From positions 1 to 7,988 of the forward strand of contig USBU01000044.1 of NCBI GenBank assembly GCA_900553005.1: DNA of 7,988 bases. The letters are read 5' to 3'. The DNA is from an uncultured Eubacteriales bacterium (GTDB lineage Bacteria > Bacillota > Clostridia > Christensenellales > Pumilibacteraceae). The notes beneath the pieces were generated by a model. The model was not told the DNA's origin and made no database searches. It saw only the letters and a list, made by a program, of their open reading frames with translations. The translations under genes were made by a program, and so were the position numbers. Below, one piece after another: positions 6,834 through 7,988 of the stretch; within the stretch, counting starts at the first letter, position 1; each line of letters opens with the position of its first letter.

Positions 6834-7168
6834 ATTATTGCACTTGATTTTTATTGTATAATGAACAAAAATTTTATATTTTAAGGATTTTGGCCGCCTG
6901 CGGATAAAATTTTACGCATCCGGCGGACGGCGAAATAAATTCAGCCGCGCTTAATTCGTATTTTACGGAGCGTGCCAAGGCGCACAAGTCAAACTTTACG
7001 AAACAGGCAGACGCCTGTCGAAATATCCCCGCGGACAATAAAACCGACCGCGAGGCAATACGTAATAATCTTTGCCGTTCTCCGCACATGCGCGCGGCTT
7101 TTACTCAAAGTCATGTAAACGCAGGACGTTATCTTTATTAAAGCGCTGGCTTTTTCAAAAAGCGCACT
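6834..7168. other. Intergenic region with a cluster of hairpins, no convincing gene
   Basis: No frame here has a start with a ribosome site or a recognisable product. A minus-strand frame at 6874-7089 and a plus-strand open stretch at about 6938-7111 both look fortuitous. Inverted repeats are dense: CCGC/GCGG plus CGGAT/ATCCG at 6894-6926, ACAGGC-AGAC-GCCTGT at 7003-7018 (perfect), CCCCGCGG/CCGCGAGG at 7027-7055 (one mismatch), and GCGCT/AGCGC at 7143-7165. A plus-strand TATAAT at 6857-6862 lacks a good -35. This could be a structured RNA, a dispersed repeat or a decayed gene; the sequence alone does not decide. Confidence 0.4.
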
Positions 7169-7189
7169 AAAAAATCACGGAAAGCCCGT
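7169..7189 (-). terminator. Weak terminator-like element after the methyltransferase
   Basis: About 40 nt after the methyltransferase stop, the minus strand has ACGG-GCTTT-CCGT (7189-7177) followed, after GA, by six T (7174-7169). The 4-bp stem is short for an intrinsic terminator. The next hairpin (7143-7165) may add to it. Confidence 0.3.
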
Positions 7190-7229
7190 TATAAAGCGAT
7201 ATGTCATAAAATTTGCACGCCGACCGCGT

Positions 7230-7945
7230 TTATTTTTCGCCGCGCGCGTAAAAAATCCCGTCCTCCATGCCCTGAACGGATTTATCTGAGTCTGCCCGCT
7301 CAAGCCTGCACTCGCATAACGCGCAATAATCGGGATTGACTTCTACGGTCAGATACTTCCGTCCAAGCTTTTTTGCAGCGACGGCCGTCGAACCGCTGCC
7401 GCCGAAAGGATCGAGCACGACGTCGCCTTTATCGGACGACGCGAGAATCAGCTTTGCCAAAAGCTTTTCCGGCTTTTGCGTGGGATGCGGCGTATTTTCG
7501 CGCATTGACCAGTACGGAACCGTTATATCATCCCAGAAATTGGACGGACACGTGTCGCGGTACTTGACTCCGCCGCTCTCGAACCAGTCCTTAGGCGCTC
7601 CGTTTTCGCGATAAGGCGCAATTACCCGTTTACGCTGTTTTACCGCCCCGAGATTAAATTTATAGTTTCCCGAAACCGTGCAGTACCAGATATCTTCCAT
7701 TCCGTTTTTCCAGTTGCCGGCAGCGCCTCTGCCTTTTTCGCGCTGCCACGTTATCCTGTTGCGCACTTTAAAAAATCTTTCCAGCACGGGCGCGATGACC
7801 ATTCCGCTTTTCCAGTCGCAGCACACGTAAACGGACGCGTTTTTTTTAAGCGTAGGATAAAACGCCTCCACCCACCTTTCCGTAAATTCCCGGTAATCGT
7901 CCGCGCTCATCAATTTAAATTCCAGCCCGGCAAACTGCTTATTCA
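7230..7945 (-). CDS. Beta-class DNA methyltransferase (N6-A or N4-C), 5'-truncated
   Basis: The last 237 residues of a SAM-dependent DNA methyltransferase (N6_N4_Mtase family) are present. Visible are HPTQKPEKLLAKLI (motif X region), the SAM-binding loop DPFGGSGST (motif I, about 60 residues before the end) and VEVNPDYC (motif II). With motifs X and I near the C-terminus, this is the beta-class order, where catalytic D/SPPY lies at the N-terminus. That motif is missing: the contig ends immediately before NKQFAGLEF, a segment that in relatives follows DPPYNL almost directly. The GTG that seems to start the frame uses the first adapter base and is not real. The segment WQREKGRGAAGNWKNGMEDIW resembles MboII-like type IIS methyltransferases from memory, so the target sequence cannot be stated. 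Whether a nuclease partner exists is unknown, as the upstream side is cut off. Confidence 0.93.
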
Positions 7946-7988
7946 CTGTCTCTTATACACATCTCCGAGCCCACGAGACGGAGCTACA
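7946..7988. other. Illumina Nextera adapter and index (artefact)
   Basis: CTGTCTCTTATACACATCT (7946-7964) is the inverted Tn5 mosaic end, followed by CCGAGCCCACGAGAC (7965-7979), the 8-base index GGAGCTAC (7980-7987) and one P7 base. It is the exact reverse complement of the left-end construct, carrying the same index. Genomic sequence ends at 7945. Confidence 0.97.

Noticed and set aside
6857..6862. A plus-strand promoter driving a divergent transcript
   Set aside because: TATAAT is perfect but no acceptable -35 lies at 16-18 bp and no gene follows on the plus strand; kept only as a hint for a possible RNA.
6874..7089. A minus-strand 71-codon frame in the intergenic region
   Set aside because: No ribosome site, low-complexity composition, overlaps several hairpins, and no recognisable family.
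1..7988. A composite transposon or mobile element bounded by terminal inverted repeats
   Set aside because: The repeats are Nextera mosaic ends with read-2 tail, index and P7 bases; no transposase gene is present and the genes inside are core housekeeping genes.

Overview
The window is a linear metagenome-style contig. Bases 1-46 and 7946-7988 are Illumina Nextera (Tn5) adapter plus index, so genomic sequence runs only from 47 to 7945. All supported genes are on the minus strand, in transcription order: DNA methyltransferase (5'-truncated by the contig end), a Rho-like protein, pheA, secA, prfB, tsaD (3'-truncated by the contig end). Strong GGAGG-type ribosome sites, tight gene packing, the secA-prfB pair and a SecA ending in a CxC...CC zinc motif suggest an uncultured Bacillota/Clostridia-like bacterium of medium GC. 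This is an inference from gene order and protein flavour, not a taxonomic identification.

Right part (about 7945-6722): the C-terminal 237 residues of a beta-class adenine/cytosine-N4 DNA methyltransferase, then about 500 bp without a convincing gene. That gap holds a weak terminator-like element, a cluster of small hairpins and a near-consensus sigma-A promoter (TTGCCA-17-TATAAT with extended -10) that reads left into the next operon.

Middle part (6721-4428): a two-gene operon joined by an ATGA overlap. The first gene is the most unusual item here. It has the architecture of transcription terminator Rho (Rho_N helices, OB-fold RNA-binding domain, RecA-like core, RSG motif), but the P-loop, the Walker B aspartate and the Q-loop segment are missing, so it looks like a Rho-derived pseudo-ATPase. 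A perfect 19-bp inverted repeat lies just inside its reading frame. The second gene is pheA (prephenate dehydratase with ACT domain).

Left part (4427-47): a 140-bp leader with a promoter candidate, a GC-rich hairpin and a possible 17-codon upstream ORF, then the housekeeping genes secA (protein export ATPase) and prfB (release factor 2, here without the usual programmed frameshift). A terminator-like hairpin follows, then the first 89 codons of tsaD (tRNA t6A synthesis). The left half is ordinary core genome. The novelty, if any, lies in the Rho-like gene and its control region.
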